A stretch of 64,000 nt of DNA from Coprinellus micaceus (GCA_951394405.1 OX596345.1:2604001-2668000); one strand, 5' to 3'; counted from the first letter of the stretch, positions 1 to 11,926 are shown. The notes: generated by a model not told the origin, from the sequence alone. Translations and numbers: made by a program.

Positions 1-1
1 G

Positions 2-1453
2 ACCGCAGCATCGACCCGAGGGACCGGGAGCATCGGCTCGACCATGGCAGAAAAGATAGCTGTGGAAGGCGCCGCTCGCGACCACCTCGACCTTTCTCGA
101 GAGTGGGACGATCTCCTCAAAAAGGCAAGGGATATCACGGGCTTCGAGTCTTTCCTTCAGCCTTCGTCGTTTGAGTCCCTGCTTCAAGGCTTGCCAGAAT
201 CGGGGCCCGTCGTTATCGTGAATGTTCACCGAGAGAGGTGTGATGCGATCGCACTTCTTGCGGGGTCCGGCGAGGCCGTGGTGATTTCGCTACCTGACTT
301 CACACTGGAGAAGGCCAAGAAGTATAGAAGGAACCTTACCGCACACTTGAAGCTTCAGGGACTTCGTATGCACCGTGCAGAGGATGGGGTCGATACGGAG
401 AATAGGGCCAATATGGAGGATGAGGTCGATGCGGAGGACGGTGATCGAACCGGTGGATTCTACCGAAGGAAACGAGTCCCTGGAAAGAATGTCACTCGTG
501 GCGTTCTACGTTGCCTTTGGGAAGAGATAGTCAAACCAGTCTTAAATGCCCTTGGATTCCAAGTAAGTCCCCCTACCCGTCATCCATGCCTTTACTCACC
601 CCCATTGATTCAGAAGAGAGGAGATGAAAAGCCTCGAGAGCGGCTTCCGAGAATCTGGTGGTGTCCGACGGGCCCTCTATCCTTCCTCCCTATTCACGCA
701 GCGGGGGCCTACGATGCGGGCGAGTCAGACAGCCTTCTCGACTATGCTGTGTCATCGTACACCCCGACCGTCACCTCCCTCATAAAACGCGTCCAGGGAG
801 ACTCCCCAGTCGACAAGGCCGTCTCCGGCATATTCTTGACGAGCCAACCAAAGCCACGCGGTGCTCGCCAAATACAAGGAACGACGAAGGAGGTGAACTC
901 CGTTTATGCCACAGCACTCAAACACGGCGTTCGGGCCCTCAAACGAGAAGGGGACGAGACGGACGCTGATGGGTGTCTCAGTCTCATGGAGGACTACAGC
1001 AGCGTTCACCTTGCATGTCATGGGTCTCAAGATGCCTCAGAACCATTGCAGAGCCGGTTCTTGTTTCACAAAGGTCGCTTGACTCTCGGTGAAATCCTGC
1101 AGAAGAACCTCCAGAACGCTGATCTCGCGTTTTTGTCGGCGTGCGAAACGGGCACTGGAGAAGAGACGCTTCCTGACGAAGCCGTTCACCTTGCCGCGGG
1201 GATGCTTGCCGCTGGATATCGCCGAGTTGTCGCTACGATGTGGGCTATTGGAGATCGACATGCACCGGACGTAGCCAATGACTTCTACGAGTACCTCTTC
1301 GCGCATATGACTGACGACGGGGGCGGTCGATTTGATGCGAGTCTTTCGGCGCACGCTCTTCACTACGCAATACAGAAGCTTCGACATCGCCTCGCCGACG
1401 ATTCAGAGGAATCCCTCCTCGCTTGGGTGCCGTATGTTCATTTTGGTTATTGA
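2..1453 (+). CDS. TPR-CHAT protein, C-terminal part (5' end outside window)
   Basis: The frame is open to the left edge and aligns with the pre-CHAT linker and CHAT domain of the genes at 3725-8028 and 16281-20775, so this is the 3' end of a longer gene. An in-frame 51-bp intron is likely at 563-613 (donor GTAAGT, acceptor CAG), at the same place as in the paralogues, which leaves about 466 codons here. The CHAT domain (caspase-like, clan CD fold) follows the intron. It has the entry motif WWCPTGPL, the catalytic His in HLACHGS (codon 1019-1021) and the catalytic Cys in LSACETGTGEE (codon 1142-1144), and it ends in YVHFGY. The TPR array expected upstream is missing because of the window edge. 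An annotation starting at the ATG at position 44 would be too short. The peptidase role is inferred from the family; its substrate is unknown. Confidence 0.88.
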   Translation, partial: TAASTRGTGSIGSTMAEKIAVEGAARDHLDLSREWDDLLKKARDITGFESFLQPSSFESLLQGLPESGPVVIVNVHRERCDAIALLAGSGEAVVISLPDFTLEKAKKYRRNLTAHLKLQGLRMHRAEDGVDTENRANMEDEVDAEDGDRTGGFYRRKRVPGKNVTRGVLRCLWEEIVKPVLNALGFQVSPPTRHPCLYSPPLIQKRGDEKPRERLPRIWWCPTGPLSFLPIHAAGAYDAGESDSLLDYAVSSYTPTVTSLIKRVQGDSPVDKAVSGIFLTSQPKPRGARQIQGTTKEVNSVYATALKHGVRALKREGDETDADGCLSLMEDYSSVHLACHGSQDASEPLQSRFLFHKGRLTLGEILQKNLQNADLAFLSACETGTGEETLPDEAVHLAAGMLAAGYRRVVATMWAIGDRHAPDVANDFYEYLFAHMTDDGGGRFDASLSAHALHYAIQKLRHRLADDSEESLLAWVPYVHFGY

Positions 1454-2559
1454 TCCCTTCCTTTCATTTAACCCCTCCATCGGCAATCCAACTCGGAATA
1501 CTTCCCTCCTCACTGTTTGAATTTGTTCTTATCTGAGTTCACGTACCTTTGAATCCGAAATTTCCGTTGTAATCCCCACGTTGCGTTTTGCTCTCTCGAC
1601 TCCTTGAGTCCAGGTCACTGTCCGTGGTTCCTTTCCACCGTTTTCAGTCGTACTTCTGATAGTACTATTCGGAAAGCCGCTCTCACTTTTTAGTCCGTAT
1701 TGACATGTTCGAGCATCCTGGCTGCGACCGAATAATTCCGGTCCCTTCGACAAGGGATCCTCTGGTAACACACTGCGAGGGTACTATAAGCCTGGATCCG
1801 AAGAGTGGAACCTGTAAAGGCGCCCCGTCCTAAGGCTCTCGTGAAGTGAAGCGACCGTGAAGGAGGGCTCAAGGGGAATATGGACCGAATTATCTCAGAC
1901 GACGCAGTTCCTGCGCCCGCATCCATTGGCATCTAATACCTCGCATTAGGCTGTTCCTCATGTATCGCCTTATCGACCATTGTATGGGCGCTTGCCGTGG
2001 AACAAGCCATGGCGTCGCGTTGTTGGATACTCTGAGGATCGTTGAACAGACCCTCGGTCGTGACTCTTCCCGGGCTTCGTTCTGGCGACTTGTGTGCGCG
2101 CTCTAGGGACGGGGTTGAGGAGACAAGACAAGGCGGAGATCCACGAATCTCGGAATGTGATATGCAACAGTCTGTGATTCGTGGAAGGGCAAAATGTGAC
2201 AGACTAAGGGAATGTGACGAAATCGAGGGAGGGCCTGGAATCCGCAGGCGATCGCAAATGGTTTCATCTGCGGGAATTGCCGCCCACAAGGCACACATTG
2301 GCCCCAGTTCTCTTCCTCCCACCACCTTCTCCCCTATCTCTCAAGAACGCGTATTGGACCTTCCCCACCCTTCGTCATATCTATGTGAACCTTTCGCTTT
2401 CAAGATCTCCCTACGACCTTCTCTCCTCGCAATGAACCCGTTCATCTCGCCGCAAACGAGGCCGAGCCCAGAACAGAGAAAGGCCTCCGTTTCTCTCTTT
2501 CTAGCTTCATCTCTTTGTTCTACCCCATACGAACGAAGGCCGGTCAAATGACGGCGACG
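1454..2559. other. Intergenic, no gene seen
   Basis: This is the stretch between the first TPR-CHAT gene and a weak coding relic. Short open frames occur on both strands, but none has a recognisable motif, a splice pattern or similarity to other parts of the window. Confidence 0.4.
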
Positions 2560-3020
2560 GCGTTCGCGCTTGGCAGCGCAAATGGCAGATCCAACCGCTC
2601 GGTGATGACGTTGGTGCCCTCGTCGGGGATTTACGAAGGAAGGAGAGGTGGCTGCAGTCGCGGTCTGGAAGTACTGGGACTGTGAACAGGTGCGTAGTAC
2701 CTAATTCAGAGTATCCGCTCCAGTATACTAATTCACGAGTCAGTTTTAAGGTCCATCGCCTCTGGCCGTCTCCCTTCTCACCACTTTCCTCGACCTTCAT
2801 GAGGAACGAGCTAGAGGGTTTCGTTTTCTTCCTCGTGAGCGTCCGATCCACCTGTACCTGGGTGTCGCTGACATCCTGGCATCGGTGGAGAGGGCGGGTA
2901 TCGGGATGTGGAACCCCCACCTAGTCGTATCCTTCGGCTGCGTGCCAACGGCTGCGCGGCAGGTGGCGCAGAAATGCCTTCGGGGAAGAGTGTCAGTCCT
3001 TGGGACGAATAGGTGCGTAA
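2560..3020 (+). pseudogene. Possible coding relic, family unknown
   Basis: Two stretches read like protein. The first, about 2600-2690, ends at a good donor (GTGCGT) followed by CTAAT and AG acceptors near 2740-2750. The second, about 2760-3010, contains LYLGVADILASVERAG and ends near another GTGCGT donor. With the obvious splice sites the two blocks are not in the same frame, so this is either a decayed gene or a gene whose exons I cannot place. I do not recognise the family. Confidence 0.2.
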
Positions 3021-3636
3021 ACGTGCTCATTCGCCTTTCTTTCCTTTTTCACTCCGTTCCCCCCGTTCTCTCCTCCGTACGGCCTTACGGTTCTTCATAG
3101 CACCCTATCTGCACATGTGTTTGGCCGTCCGCACCCTACGCCTATCCATTCGCACCTTCAATCCCATTCATACGTTTGTTCATGCCACCCATATTTCATT
3201 CCCTATCTCGATTCGTGGATAACGGCGACAGAATCGTGTGCACCCTATTCATTGCCTTCCCGTGTTCAATCTCATATGAATGTCCTCTTTGCTCGTTTCA
3301 CTTTTTCATCTATTCGCCTTCGTAGTGCCCCCTTATCTCAATCGTTTCGCCTTTTGTGCCCCCGAAGCCTTTACTCATTATCCTTCGTTTATCACCAGTA
3401 CCTCCGCCGTCTTGAGGGAACGCCATCCTCCCGGCCTACCATTCACCAGGATCGCTTTCAATAGCGTAGTCCCGAGACCCTATCCTATTGGATGTAAGTA
3501 CGTGTAGTAATAGAATTGCTGTAAACATTCTCGCCTTCGTTCACCATGTTCCGCGGTCGTGGCGCTGGCATCGACGCGTGCGGGCTGACAGGCTGTGGTC
3601 ACCGCCTCGAAGCCGACGCACGTCCAATTCTTGCTG
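3021..3636. other. Pyrimidine-rich upstream region of TPR-CHAT gene
   Basis: The plus strand is strongly C/T-rich between about 3030 and 3420. That is common upstream of fungal genes, and this region leads into the promoter of the gene starting at 3725. No supported coding region was seen. Confidence 0.35.
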
Positions 3637-3643
3637 TATATAA
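3624..3643 (+). promoter_or_regulatory. CCAAT and TATA box for TPR-CHAT gene
   Basis: CCAAT lies at 3624-3628 and TATATAA at 3637-3643, about 80 bp before the inferred start codon at 3725. The spacing suits a fungal core promoter. Confidence 0.5.
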
Positions 3644-3724
3644 CGCGGCCTGTATGAATCGCGTTTCCGTTTCTGTTCTCCCCATCCTATTCACCGCCAG
3701 TTATAATTGGACTCCACGACCAAC

Positions 3725-6700
3725 ATGGATGCCCAGAGGTATGTACATCGTCATTGTCGGTGGCAACACGGAGTGACTGATGAAGAACCCGCCAGCCCTT
3801 CAACGAATCAGGATACTGGAGCAAGTGATTCAGAGTGAGTCGTGTCTAATCCTGAATCTTGGATCTATACTGATCTAATCGTTCTAGGGAACTCGTCCTG
3901 ACAGGTACGCAAGCCCACCAGGTATCGAACCTTTGCAGAGGACCGACCCCACTCTGAAGCGGACCATTGCGAGGATATGGAGAACCTTGGCTTCGCCTTC
4001 CGTCGGCAGTTCCTCGAATCGGGGGATCCAAGTGACATGAAAACATCCCTCGGCGCCTTCCGCCTTGTGGTCCAACTCACTCCAACTGGACACGCAGACC
4101 TCCCTCTCCGGCTGGGACATCTGGGTATTGCCCTCATGGACCGATTCGAAGAACTCAGTAGCGAACTAGCCGATATCAACGAGGCGATCGAGACGTTCAA
4201 GAGAGCGTTGGTCCTCGCCCCTGAGGAGCACGGGTCCCACACGTTCCTGCTCGCCAACCTCGGCAATGCCTTGGATATCCGCTTCGGCGCGACGGGGACG
4301 CTCGACGACATCGATGAAGCTATCATCGTTACGAAGGAGGCGATACGACTCACTCCAGAGGACGACCCCGACTATCCCGGATGGATCCACAACCTTGGAT
4401 ATATGGTGCGGAGTCGCTTCGAGCGTCTCGGCCAAATTGAGGACCTCACCGAGGGGATCACTCTCATGCGAAAGGCCGTTCAGCTCACCCCAGATGATGA
4501 TTCACATCTTCCCAAACTTCTAGAGAACCTGGGACACCTGCTCGAACTCCGTTTCGATCGGATAGGAGACGTCTCGGACCTCACCGAAGGGATGGAGGCA
4601 AGGGAAAAAATGGTAGAGCTCTCGCCTGACGGTCATCGCGAACTGGCCGCCCGGCTCAACGCACTCGCAATTTCGTACCAATCTGCTTTCACCCTTCTCG
4701 GTGACCTCGAGTTCATCGCAAGAGCGATCGAAGTACAACGTCGAGCGATTCGGCTTATGCACGAGGCTCACGCTGAGCTACCTTCGCTTCTTTGCAACCT
4801 TGGAAACTCGTACCACTCGCGTTTCAAACGTACCGCTGAGGTCGCCGACATCGACGAAGCTATCTCGACGATACAGAGGGCGGTGGCTCTCGCACCAGGG
4901 GGTCATGAAGATACCCCTGCGCTGTTCCTCACGAATATGGGGAACTGCTATCGTTCTCGGTTCGAGGAAATCGGCGAAAATGATGATATAGTTCAAGCGA
5001 TTACCGTACACCAGAAAGCAGTGGAGATCACTCCGCCTCTACATAAAGACCTCCCAGCTTGCTTGTCCAACCTCGCCTACTCGTTCAACGTGCGGTTCGA
5101 ACGCGGAGGGAACGTCGAGGATCTCGATCAGGCGGTTTTGGCGCTTCGTAAAGGCGTAGACCTTACACCGGATGACAGCGGAGACATGTCGATTCGTCTA
5201 GGTCAACTCGGTACAGCGTTGAAGTTACGCTTTAACGCCTGTGGACGGACGCCAGATATCGACGAGGCCATCGAGACCCTTAGGAAGGCGGTGAGCCCCG
5301 CCGATGTTGGTGATAAATCCCTTCCTACTCTACTCGGCACGCTCGCGCAGTCCCTAGAGACCCGATTCGACTCCACCGGCGATCTCTTAGACCTCTCTGG
5401 GGCGATCGAGTCATACCAGAAAGCGGTGGAGCTGAGTCCTGCAGATCACCCCGACATCCCATCTCGGCTTCACAACCTTGGGAACATGCGACGGGGACGA
5501 TTCCACCGAGTGGGTAGCCTCGAAGACCTCGCCGAGGCTATACCTGCCCAACAGCGGGCAGTGTTCCTCACTCCCGAAGGACACGACAACATGCACATGT
5601 TCCTCAACAGCCTGGGCATCGCGTTTCAGACCCGGTTCGAACGTCTAGGCGACGTGTCGGATATCAACGAGGCGATTACTCTTCAGCTCCGGGCAGTGGA
5701 CCTCACCCCTCCTGAACATCCAAAACTCGCTGGTCGGTATAACGAGCTGGGGATCTCGTTCCTGACGCTGTCGAAACGTACGGAGAACCTTGATCATATA
5801 TCCCAGGCGGTATCGGCCCTGCGGAAGGCATTTGACCTAACCTCCGACGGGGATACGCACCTGCCTGGGATCCTCACGAACCTGGGGAACTCCTTGCGCG
5901 GTCGATTCTCGATCGTGGGCGACATCGACGACATCAACGAGGCGATCGCGACCTTCCGACAAGCAGAGAAGCTCACCTCAAAGGGAGATTCAGAACGACG
6001 CGCTGTCCTCTTCAACATGGGAGACACCTTTCAAAGTCGCTTTGGTCGTACTGGTGATCTGCGAGATATTTCCGACGCCATCGAGGCCCAGAAGGGCGCG
6101 ATGGAACTCACACCGGAAGGACACGCGGATCTCCCCGCACTCTGTCTCACGATGGGTCACTCTCTGGAGAAACGTTCACGTGCTACTGAAAGCCGCGAAG
6201 ACCTCGACGCGTCCATCACCTCCTTCAAGTCCGCCGCAACATGCACGTTCGGCTCTCCAAGGCACAGATTGGACGCAGCCAGGCATTGGGGAAGGTTGCT
6301 TAGGGAACAACATCCCCTATCCCCCGAAATCATCCTTGCTTTCAATACGGCAATCACTACTCTCGCGTTGATGCCAGGTTTCGAACAGACGGTGAACCTC
6401 CGATACCAGAACCTTCGGCACGTTTCGGACGTCTCGCTTGAAGCTGCTGTAGCTGCATTCGAGTTGGGACGCCCAGATAAAGCCATCGAATGGCTCGAAC
6501 AAGGACGCTGCCTCGTTTGGAACCAGTTGAACGACCTGCGATCACCCATGGACGACTTACAAGGGCATGACCCTGAGCTTGTACGGGAGTTGAAGGATGT
6601 CTCGAATCAGCTCGAGAACGCCGCGTCCACCCGGAAGGGCTCTCATCTGGAGATGTCGATCTCAGACAAGATCACCGTCGAGGATGAAGCCCGCGCCCAT

Positions 6701-8028
6701 TTGGGTCTTGCGACTCGGCGGGACGAACTGCTGCGAACGGCGAGGGGTATCCCTGGATTCGAGGAATTCCTCCTCCCTCCATCGTGTTCGTCCATTCTCC
6801 AGGATCTGCCAGACTCAGGTGCGGTCGTCGTGATCAATGTGCACTCTGAGCGCTGCGATGCAATCGCACTCCTTGCATCCTTGGACGAACCGCTTCATAT
6901 CCCGTTACCCAACTTCACCCTTGAGAGTGCCAATAGGTACCTCAGAGCAATAACCGAGCAGCTTCTCGCAGGGGGTCTCCGAGCGCGAGGATGTGAGGAA
7001 GGGCGGGATTATGAGATCGGTGAAGAAAGAGCCCTGAGACGGTACCGTAGAGCGGAAATCAAGGTGACGGTTGGAATACGCGAAGTCCTCCACTCTCTGT
7101 GGGCGGACGTTGTGAAGCCAGTCTTCGATGCTCTTGGTTACTCCGTAGGTGTCATTTTTGCTTTGTCCCCGGTCGATTCTAACAAATCCCATAGAGGACC
7201 TCCAACTCCCCTGCGTCGGACCTTCCAAGGATCTGGTGGTGCCCCACCGGTCCGCTTTCGTTCCTCCCCCTTCACGCAGCAGGGATCCACGGATCTGCGA
7301 ACTCGGAAAGCGTCTTCGACTATGCAGTCTCCTCCTATATACCAACCGTCACCACGCTCACCAACATTATCAAGGCCAACCATCCCATCGACAACGCGGC
7401 GTCTGGACTCTTCCTTACCGACCATCCGAGGGCTCCCAATAGTTCGACTGTCCCAGGGACTTCGGAAGAAGTTCTTTCAATCCACACAAGGGCTACGGGT
7501 CGTGGTGTCCGGGCGCTTCGAGTCGAGGGGAACGACCTCACTATTGACGACTGCCTCAACCATATGGAGTCGTTCAGTAGCGTCCACCTCGCATGCCACG
7601 CCTCCCAGAACGTTTCCAGACCTCTCCAAAGCCGGTTCCTCTTCCACAATGGCGCTCTCGATTTGAGTACCATCATGCAGAGAAACCTCAAGAACGCCGA
7701 CTTGGCGTTCCTCTCGGCGTGCCAGACGAGTACGGGAGAAGAGATGCTGTCCGATGAGGCGGTCCACCTCGCAGCGGGGATGCTTGCTGCCGGGTATCGC
7801 CGGGTTGTTGCTACTATGTGGGCAATTGGGGATCGCCACGCGGCGGAGGTTGCGAACGACTTCTACGAGTACTTGTGGAGTAGACGGGGGAACGGAGACG
7901 GAAGAAAATTTGACGGGTCGCTTTCAGCGCATGCGCTTCACCATGCCACTCAACAACTACGAGAGCGCCTCGACAACTCGGAGGTCTCTCTGCTCGCTTG
8001 GATCCCGTATGTTCATTTTGGGTATTGA
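3725..8028 (+). CDS. TPR-CHAT protein, complete (about 1369 aa)
   Basis: Inferred exons are 3725-3738, 3796-3834, 3922-7144 and 7195-8028 (1369 codons plus stop). The 5' exons are less certain: intron 2 could instead be a 54-bp intron followed by a very short one. The last intron (7145-7194) is well supported, because without it the frame runs into an unrelated peptide, while splicing restores WWCPTGPLSFLPLHAAG. Residues from about 30 to 770 hold 17 TPR-like repeats of about 46 aa, each with a core such as NLGNSL..RF followed by DI.EAI and a RAV.L.P helix. A linker contains WLEQGRCLVWNQ, typical of TPR-CHAT proteins. The C-terminal CHAT domain keeps the His of HLACHAS (7597-7599) and the Cys of LSACQTSTGEE (7720-7722). 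The family (Caspase HetF Associated with TPRs) belongs to peptidase clan CD. No membrane segment or signal peptide is seen, so it is probably cytosolic. Substrate and trigger are unknown. Confidence 0.9.
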
Positions 8029-8224
8029 TGTCATCACCATTGACCCTGCCGTCGTTTGCGTTGCGTACCCCATGTCCACGAATCTCCAAGATCCTTTCCT
8101 TTGATGAAACATAGCATTGAGTTTGCTCCGCGATGTACATCGCCGTAACCTAATAGTCATTATGTCCACTCTGCACGTACCCCTCTGTTGCCCTCCGTCA
8201 CCACACGGAATGCTATGGTATTGG

Positions 8225-8870
8225 GATTCAACCCCGAGCACGCGGCTCTCGACTTGAGCGTACCTGCGCATAAGTCAAGGGCCCAACCAAAACATTCGAA
8301 TGGATACGCTGGGGCGTAGAGAGGTCCAGTATCGCCTCCGAGTCCAAGGAACGATCGGCCGACACGAATGAACGACTGGGATAGTTATAGATGAGACTCA
8401 ACGAAGATGCGCCACTCCGTCCGTCCGTGCACGTACACCTCTCTCGCCGTCGCCGTGTCGCCACTCAATGTCTTGGGTCTACGGTATTCAGCTCCGAACA
8501 ACCTGCGCGAGATCTAGGCGCGGCTGTACGCAAGTCAAAGACCCAGGCGCAGACATTCGGGTGGATATAGCGAGACGTAGAGGTGCTCGGCTTGTGCTCG
8601 GCATTGGTGAGGCGCGGGAAAAGACATAAACCCATGAAGAACATCACTGGGGGTGGAGCCCAACTGAGGCGAAGTGAGAAGGCGGCCACCCTTCCTGCGG
8701 ATACCACTCTTTACCCAGCCCCCACCCACCGCGACTTGGCTTCATGGGATTCCATCCCGAACAAGTTATGCTCAACTTGAGCGCCCCCGACGATGAGTCA
8801 AAGACCGAACAGAAACGTTGGGTGGATACGCCGGGTTGTCGAGTCGTTGGCGCGCAAGACTAGCCAGAGA
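8225..8870. repeat. Tandem array, three units of about 262 bp
   Basis: A core of about 50 bp recurs at about 8272, 8533 and 8796. It contains GTCAAAGACCCA and, further on, GTGGATA followed by GAGACGTAG, with substitutions between units. A fourth unit lies at about 10352, beyond the TIR element. On the minus strand the cores read as related peptides (for example YIHPNVCAWVFDLR), so the array may derive from coding sequence, but no intact gene is present. Confidence 0.7.
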
Positions 8871-8960
8871 CTAGGACGGCGTCCCAAAAGGCGGCGCTGA
8901 AGGTGGTGCTGGACGAAGACATCACCTCCTCCGCCCCTACGCGTTCCCCACACCCGGATA

Positions 8961-10283
8961 CCCAAAAGCCCGATGGCATTTGATTAAATAATCCCCTGTT
9001 ATACAAGGGTCAAACAATTAATTATGTCATGTTTAAACACAACCGTTTAAACAGTTTCCCGTGTGGTGCGCGTTTTCCAGACGCGAGTGCTTTGATTTCA
9101 TTTAAACAGTAGTCGAATGGCGGGCCTTGGCGGGCTCGCCCGGCCCCGCGCAGCGTTTAAACGGCTCCAACCACTACAGGTTTATAACGAACGCATCCGT
9201 AGCAATTGATCACCATGTAGATATTTAAACGTTCAATTAAACAAGTCTTGAAGCTATATAAATGCGTAGATGGGCGCAGGGGAATGATGTAACTAAGCAC
9301 GGGGAGAACGCGCGTTGGGACAAGGGAACGGAGAGGGAAAAGCAAGACCCCACCATCGAAGTTCGAGGGGTGTCATGCAGACACTGAACAACCCCTGCAG
9401 TGGGCTCTGTGAAGAGCAAAAGTCCACGAGACCGTCGAAAAGGAGGGCGGAAATCGAGCTCGTTCAATCAGGTGGGATCCTGTTTAAACGGAGCTCGAAT
9501 ACCCCTGATGGGGCCAATCCGATCTCCGATGACGCCAGTGCCGACGCACCAATCCCTGCAAGTCCCTCAACACCAAGTCCGGTGGTGGTGGTTAAGGGAA
9601 GAGAGGGGGGTGGAGCGTCCTGGTAGACGCGGCGGTCTTATATATCCCCCAGCTGTTTGGCTGATCCAAACAGTCGCGTCACGTTCCCAAATCACGAGCT
9701 GAGTTTGTTGAACGGAAACAAATACTGCAAAGCATGGCACGCTCGGCCAAGCCTCAGCCGGTGATAAATATGGGGAGGGATTGCGTGTCCGCCCCCAACT
9801 TTCTTCCTTCCCTTCCCCACTGTGCCGGCAGTGGAGAGGGGACTTGGAGGTCAGCGACCTCGCCCTCGATGTCGATGCGAGGGGACGTGGCGGTGATGCG
9901 CGAGATAGGGGTTCGGGCTCCGATTTAATCAGTGATTAATCGGGCTTCGCACTCCGCCTCTCAAGGCCCTCCCGTAACGCTCACTTCGGGTACTCGGCTC
10001 ACAGGCCATTTACTATTCGCGTATGTCCTGATAATAGAAATTAGTGTTCAATTTACTCGAACCTGGGTCTCTCCGTGTCCGCGAACGTTTAAATATTCGG
10101 TGGTGATTAAATCGTGCTTAGACCCGTCAGTTCAACGCTCAGCACCCAGCCTCGCGAGGTTCCGCTCACACCACAAAGCATTGGTCTTGGAAGTTTAAAC
10201 AGCACTGCTTAAATGCCACACATTTAATTGTTTGGCCCTGTATAACAGGGGATCATTTAAACAAATCCCATCGGGTTACAGGG
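8961..10283. mobile_element. Non-autonomous TIR DNA transposon, about 1.3 kb
   Basis: The ends are inverted repeats of about 65 bp. The left end at 8961-9038 matches the reverse complement of about 10193-10283, sharing CCCGATGG, ATCCCCTGTTATACA and CAAACAATTAA. Inside each TIR is a small palindrome (CCCTGT/ACAGGG). The motif GTTTAAAC or ATTTAAAC recurs at 9031, 9045, 9100, 9155, 9223, 9482, 10193 and 10255, which resembles sub-terminal transposase-binding repeats. GGATACCC is present as a direct repeat at 8956-8963 and 10282-10289 and could be an 8-bp target duplication, as in hAT elements. Alternatively the duplication is only ATA. No transposase frame exists, so it would need a transposase from elsewhere. 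Confidence 0.8.
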
Positions 10284-10309
10284 ATACCCCCCAATGCTTC
10301 TTTGGTTCA

Positions 10310-10420
10310 GCTCCGCACATGCGACGCTCAACCCGAGCACACGTGAGCGTAAGCCAAAGACCCAAGCGACACATTTGGGTGGATATGCCGAGACGTAGAA
10401 GGTCGGGTGTCCTTGCGTCG
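10310..10420. repeat. Fourth unit of the 262-bp tandem array
   Basis: The core at about 10352-10402 matches the units at 8272, 8533 and 8796. Removing the TIR element would bring this unit to roughly normal spacing from unit three, which shows the element landed inside the array. Confidence 0.65.
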
Positions 10421-10739
10421 CAAGAAGATTCAGAGGGGAAGGAACGACGGGGGTCGGTAGAGATTAGGCTCGACGAAAGCAGTGGGCGACCACACCCCCG
10501 GTACAGCTCACCATAGTCTCTTACCTCCAATGATCCGCCCTTCCCGTCGGACTCTGCATCTGGACTAGAAACGCTCAACGAAGGCCCAAGGGTAAGGCTG
10601 TTCCCAGAAACCCGTATTTCATCCCTTCCAAGCCTCTGCCCGATCCACCAATACATGTTAGTCGCCAAGAGCGCCGATCGAGGTTCTGGAAGCTACGCTG
10701 GAACGTCAGGCTAAGGCCGTTGGCGCCATCGAAAGCCGC

Positions 10740-10930
10740 CAGTGTTCAATTTAGAACTATCAAGCCTATGAGAACGGAGGAGACAGTTGAGAATGCAAGT
10801 ATACGAGACGTCGAAATCGAAAGCGGGGTCACGGTGGTCAAGAAAAAAGAGATAATCGATGGCCAGGCCCCTCAACGACCGACTCGGAGATCTCCGGCGG
10901 GATTTGAACGCCGTTCAGACGCCCAGAATT
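10740..10930 (+). repeat. Interspersed repeat with conserved frame (copy 1)
   Basis: The plus strand reads SIRDVEIESGVTVVKKKEI then IDG. This matches copies near 40858, 50140-50430 (minus), 53140-53350 (minus) and 59060-59260. Similarity in the peptide is better kept than in the DNA, so the repeat may derive from a protein-coding element. It is not part of a recognisable gene here. Confidence 0.55.
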
Positions 10931-11570
10931 CGGGTGTAGTTCTTCGACCTTGGCTCTCGACCGCCACGACCTTCTCATCGAAACCTTGCAGAGCACTGGA
11001 ATCACCTATGAGTGCGCACTCTCGCAGATCCAGTTACGGAACAGAAGATCGTTTCCTTGTCTACACCTCTCTTCGCATGACAAGCGCCCGTCACCACGGG
11101 CGAGGTCGATACCTCGACTCTCGAGGGCCTGACCCAAGAACTTTGCCTACTCTCTCGTTCGAGCGTAGGGATTCTATGAATCCTCCGCCCTTCAGCGATC
11201 GAGGATCTCAGCGACTTTGGCTCGCAGAGCATGCGTCCTCGATTTTACTATGTCTCTAGGCGACTCGGATTCGATCGACGGCAAATGCCCCTCGAGGTTC
11301 CTCGCCTTCATCACGTCTTTCCTGAGCGACGCGCTCTGACTCCACGGGGTATCGTAGAAGATGGCATTAAGAAGTGGTAGCGCCCAGGCGGCCTAAACGC
11401 TCGCGGTTTCGATCGCAGACATCGGTATGGCGAACATTGGCCGTTTTGTCGCAGGCCGGCTGGTATCTCATCCTCCTGGGGGGATACATTGACGTCTCTA
11501 CACTGGATCCCTCACTCTGTTACAATTGCGTACCCGCCCTACATACCTTCGCTTCCTCGAGTGCGACAGC
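10931..11570. other. Intergenic, no gene seen
   Basis: Open frames here are short and have no motif or splice context. This is probably the distal upstream region of the secreted-protein gene at 11927. Confidence 0.35.
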
Positions 11571-11612
11571 GTCCAACAAAAAGTGTCCAACAAAAAGTGT
11601 CCAACAAAAAGC
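11571..11612. repeat. 14-bp tandem repeat, three units
   Basis: Three consecutive units of GTCCAACAAAAAGT (the last with one change) lie about 320 bp upstream of the secreted-protein start codon. Confidence 0.85.
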
Positions 11613-11814
11613 GTCCATCACCTGGTGCCCTGGCACTGAGGCGGCGTTCAGCTTCGTCTGTATCTCGACTAATGGCTGACGGGGATTCACAAATGGGCAT
11701 AAGGATTCCTACTAGACTCGAATACTCAGTCCGACTGTCCACGCTGGCCCGTCGGGACGGCTCAAATCGACGTTGTATGGCAGCCACCCAGTCGCTCTCG
11801 CTCACCCAGAGGGG

Positions 11815-11822
11815 TATAAATA
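11815..11822 (+). promoter_or_regulatory. TATA box of secreted repeat protein gene
   Basis: A strong TATAAATA lies about 105 bp upstream of the start codon at 11927. A C-rich, A-rich leader without upstream ATGs follows, which supports that start. Confidence 0.6.
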
Positions 11823-11926
11823 CAGCCCCAGGTCGGGTCTACTTCCCCATCGCCTCACCAACCTCCTCGCATCTCAATAGCCTACCAAACACACCTCACT
11901 ACCTCTTTTATCAACGCCTCTCAATC

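Noticed and set aside
7195..7666. Continuation of the 3977 frame past 7144 as a Pro/Ser-rich tail
   Set aside because: This tail is intron plus wrong frame. Splicing 7145-7194 restores the full CHAT domain ending at 8028.
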